Source: an uncultured Prevotella sp.
GTDB lineage: Bacteria; Bacteroidota; Bacteroidia; Bacteroidales; Bacteroidaceae
Direction of reading: 5' to 3'
DNA length: 5,100 nucleotides
Assembly: GCA_937906765.1 (NCBI GenBank)
Contig: CALCUV010000199.1
Span: 1-5,100, forward strand
The notes beneath the pieces are model-generated. The model searched no databases. It saw nothing but the letters and a program-made list of their open reading frames with translations, and had not been told where the DNA came from. The position numbers and the translations under genes are program-made. Shown here in pieces: positions 3,807-5,100 of this stretch; the first letter of the stretch is position 1; every line of letters begins with the position of its first letter.

Positions 3807-5100
3807 TTACTCAAAAAACTGGCGCCAATCGTCCTTCTTGCCCTTCTTCTTGGGGCGCTCTGTGGCGGGAGCAGTTGCCTGCTTCTTGCCTTTCTTTGAC
3901 TTCTTCTCAAAGTTGTTTACCTGCGGTTCAGGTCTGCCTTCGCGGCGCGCAGCTCTTGCTTCGCGGATAATCTCTCGGCGATTGGGGCGCGCGGGTTCGT
4001 CAGTGCGGCGGTTGGCTTTATCACGCTTCACCTCGTCGGGCGTGCGCTCGGCGCTATCTACCACTACGGGGCGGTCGCCCACCTTGGCGTTGCGCATCTT
4101 CTTGAGTACGATGTCGCCATAACGCTCGGGCACTTCAAAGAAAGAGCAACTCGCCGTCAAATCTATGCGTCCGATTTCAACACCCTTGACATAGCGACTC
4201 ACAAGGTTGATGATTTCACGCGCATAAAAGTTGTCGCGCTTCCCGAAATTGATGAAGAGGCGCACGTAGCCGTCTTCCGCCTTGCGGGGTCCCTTTTCGC
4301 GCGAACGCGCTGGGCGTTGCTTGCCCTCGGCGGGCTTTTGCTTCTCCGCCTTTTCGGAAGGTTGCTCAATCACGGGGGCATTCTTATAATACGCCAAGAA
4401 ATGGCCGAACGACTGACTCACAAGGCGCTTAATGACATCCTCCTTGGAGAGCCAATCCAACTTGCGGAACACCTCGGGAAGGAAGGGCGCAATCTGATTT
4501 TCATCTACCTCCACGTGCTCTAACTGATCGATGACGCGGTAAAGCTGTTTCGCACAAATCTCTTGGGGATCGGGCAGCGTGCCACGCTCAAACTTCTTCT
4601 GAATTACGTCTTCGATGACACGCACTTTATGACGCTCGCGCAGGTGAATGATGGCGATGCTCGTACCACGCTTACCGGCGCGCCCCGTACGCCCGGAGCG
4701 GTGGGTATAATTCTCTACGTCGTCGGGCAATCCGTAATTAATCACATGGGTCAACTCTTCCACGTCAAGACCTCTGGCTGCGACGTCCGTAGCTACGAGT
4801 AATTGCGTACGGCGTTGGCGAAATTTCTGCATGGTCAAGTCACGCTGGGCCTGCGAAAGTTCTCCGTGGAGCGCCTCTGCGTTATAACCGTCGCGAATCA
4901 ACCAATCGGCCACCTCCTGTGTCTCCATGCGGGTGCGGCAAAAGACGATGCCGTAAATCTTAGGGTAATAATCGACCACGCGTTTGAGGGCGAGATACTT
5001 GTCCTTGGCATGCACGAGGTAATAAATATGATTGACATTCTCCGCTCCCTCATTGCGACTACCGACTACGATTTCCTTGTGGTCGTGCAAGTAATAGCGG
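3807..5100 (-). CDS. DEAD-box ATP-dependent RNA helicase with DbpA-like RNA-binding domain, N-terminal half outside window
   Basis: C-terminal 430 residues of a cytoplasmic RNA helicase of the DeaD/CsdA type, which uses ATP to unwind RNA duplexes in ribosome assembly, cold adaptation or mRNA decay. The frame enters from the right edge (RYYLHDHKEI...) and runs to TAA at 3807-3809. RecA domain 2 is complete: motif IV region GIVFCRTR (~4962-4939), motif V ATDVAARGLDV (~4793-4761), motif VI HRSGRTGRAG (~4703-4674). The ATP-binding Walker A and DEAD box motifs lie in the missing domain 1. A helical region and a charged linker rich in Glu, Lys and Pro (~4370-4270) follow. Next comes a DbpA-type RNA-binding domain (YVRLFINFGKRDNFY through FFEVPERYGDIVLKKM, ~4268-4098), then a disordered basic tail of about 80 residues ending KKGKKDDWRQFFE. 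The TTG at 5090 is a Leu codon within the gene, not the start. Which paralogue it is cannot be told. Confidence 0.95.
   Translation of the reverse strand, partial: RYYLHDHKEIVVGSRNEGAENVNHIYYLVHAKDKYLALKRVVDYYPKIYGIVFCRTRMETQEVADWLIRDGYNAEALHGELSQAQRDLTMQKFRQRRTQLLVATDVAARGLDVEELTHVINYGLPDDVENYTHRSGRTGRAGKRGTSIAIIHLRERHKVRVIEDVIQKKFERGTLPDPQEICAKQLYRVIDQLEHVEVDENQIAPFLPEVFRKLDWLSKEDVIKRLVSQSFGHFLAYYKNAPVIEQPSEKAEKQKPAEGKQRPARSREKGPRKAEDGYVRLFINFGKRDNFYAREIINLVSRYVKGVEIGRIDLTASCSFFEVPERYGDIVLKKMRNAKVGDRPVVVDSAERTPDEVKRDKANRRTDEPARPNRREIIREARAARREGRPEPQVNNFEKKSKKGKKQATAPATERPKKKGKKDDWRQFFE

Noticed and set aside
3776..4802. Plus-strand frames of 64-108 codons opposite the helicase
   Set aside because: They are antisense to a confirmed helicase frame. 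Their length reflects the GC-rich, Lys/Arg/Glu-rich coding on the other strand.
5088..5090. TTG as the helicase start codon
   Set aside because: The frame stays open to the window edge, and the RYYLHDHKEI sequence matches the middle of DEAD-box proteins, just before RecA domain 2. The true start lies outside the window.

Overview
The window looks like chromosomal DNA of a member of the Bacteroidota, most likely order Bacteroidales (a Prevotella/Bacteroides-type gut or oral anaerobe). Three things point there. Three non-coding stretches carry perfect matches to the Bacteroidota -7 promoter element TAnnTTTG. Start codons sit behind A/T-rich leaders without a clear Shine-Dalgarno sequence. The protein set is also typical: a secreted GH95 glycosidase, a single small HU, and a DEAD-box helicase of the CsdA/DeaD type with a Lys-rich tail. 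I see no phage, IS, CRISPR, tRNA or rRNA sequence.

Layout, left to right. 1-2017 (minus): a secreted GH95 alpha-L-fucosidase-type enzyme with an intact frame; its C-terminus is cut off by the window edge. 2018-2224: a divergent promoter region with one -7 box for each direction and a hairpin in the HU leader. 2225-2497 (plus): a 90-residue HU DNA-binding protein with highly biased codon use. 2498-2783: a non-coding stretch packed with RNA hairpins, namely two tandem GNRA-capped hairpins, a 12-bp palindrome, a textbook intrinsic terminator, a GC-rich foldable segment and a second long terminator hairpin. 2784-3482 (minus): a 232-residue multi-pass membrane protein of unassigned function, with its own -7 box. 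3483-3806: an intergenic stretch ending in a perfect 22-bp inverted repeat that fits the helicase terminator. 3807-5100 (minus): the C-terminal half of a DEAD-box RNA helicase; its N-terminal RecA domain lies beyond the right edge.

The four genes do not look like one operon: each is flanked by its own promoter or terminator signals, and HU runs against its neighbours. The fucosidase serves periplasmic glycan breakdown, HU serves nucleoid structure, and the helicase serves RNA remodelling or ribosome assembly. There is no strong sign of a novel multi-gene system. The most unusual element is the hairpin-dense 3' flank of HU.
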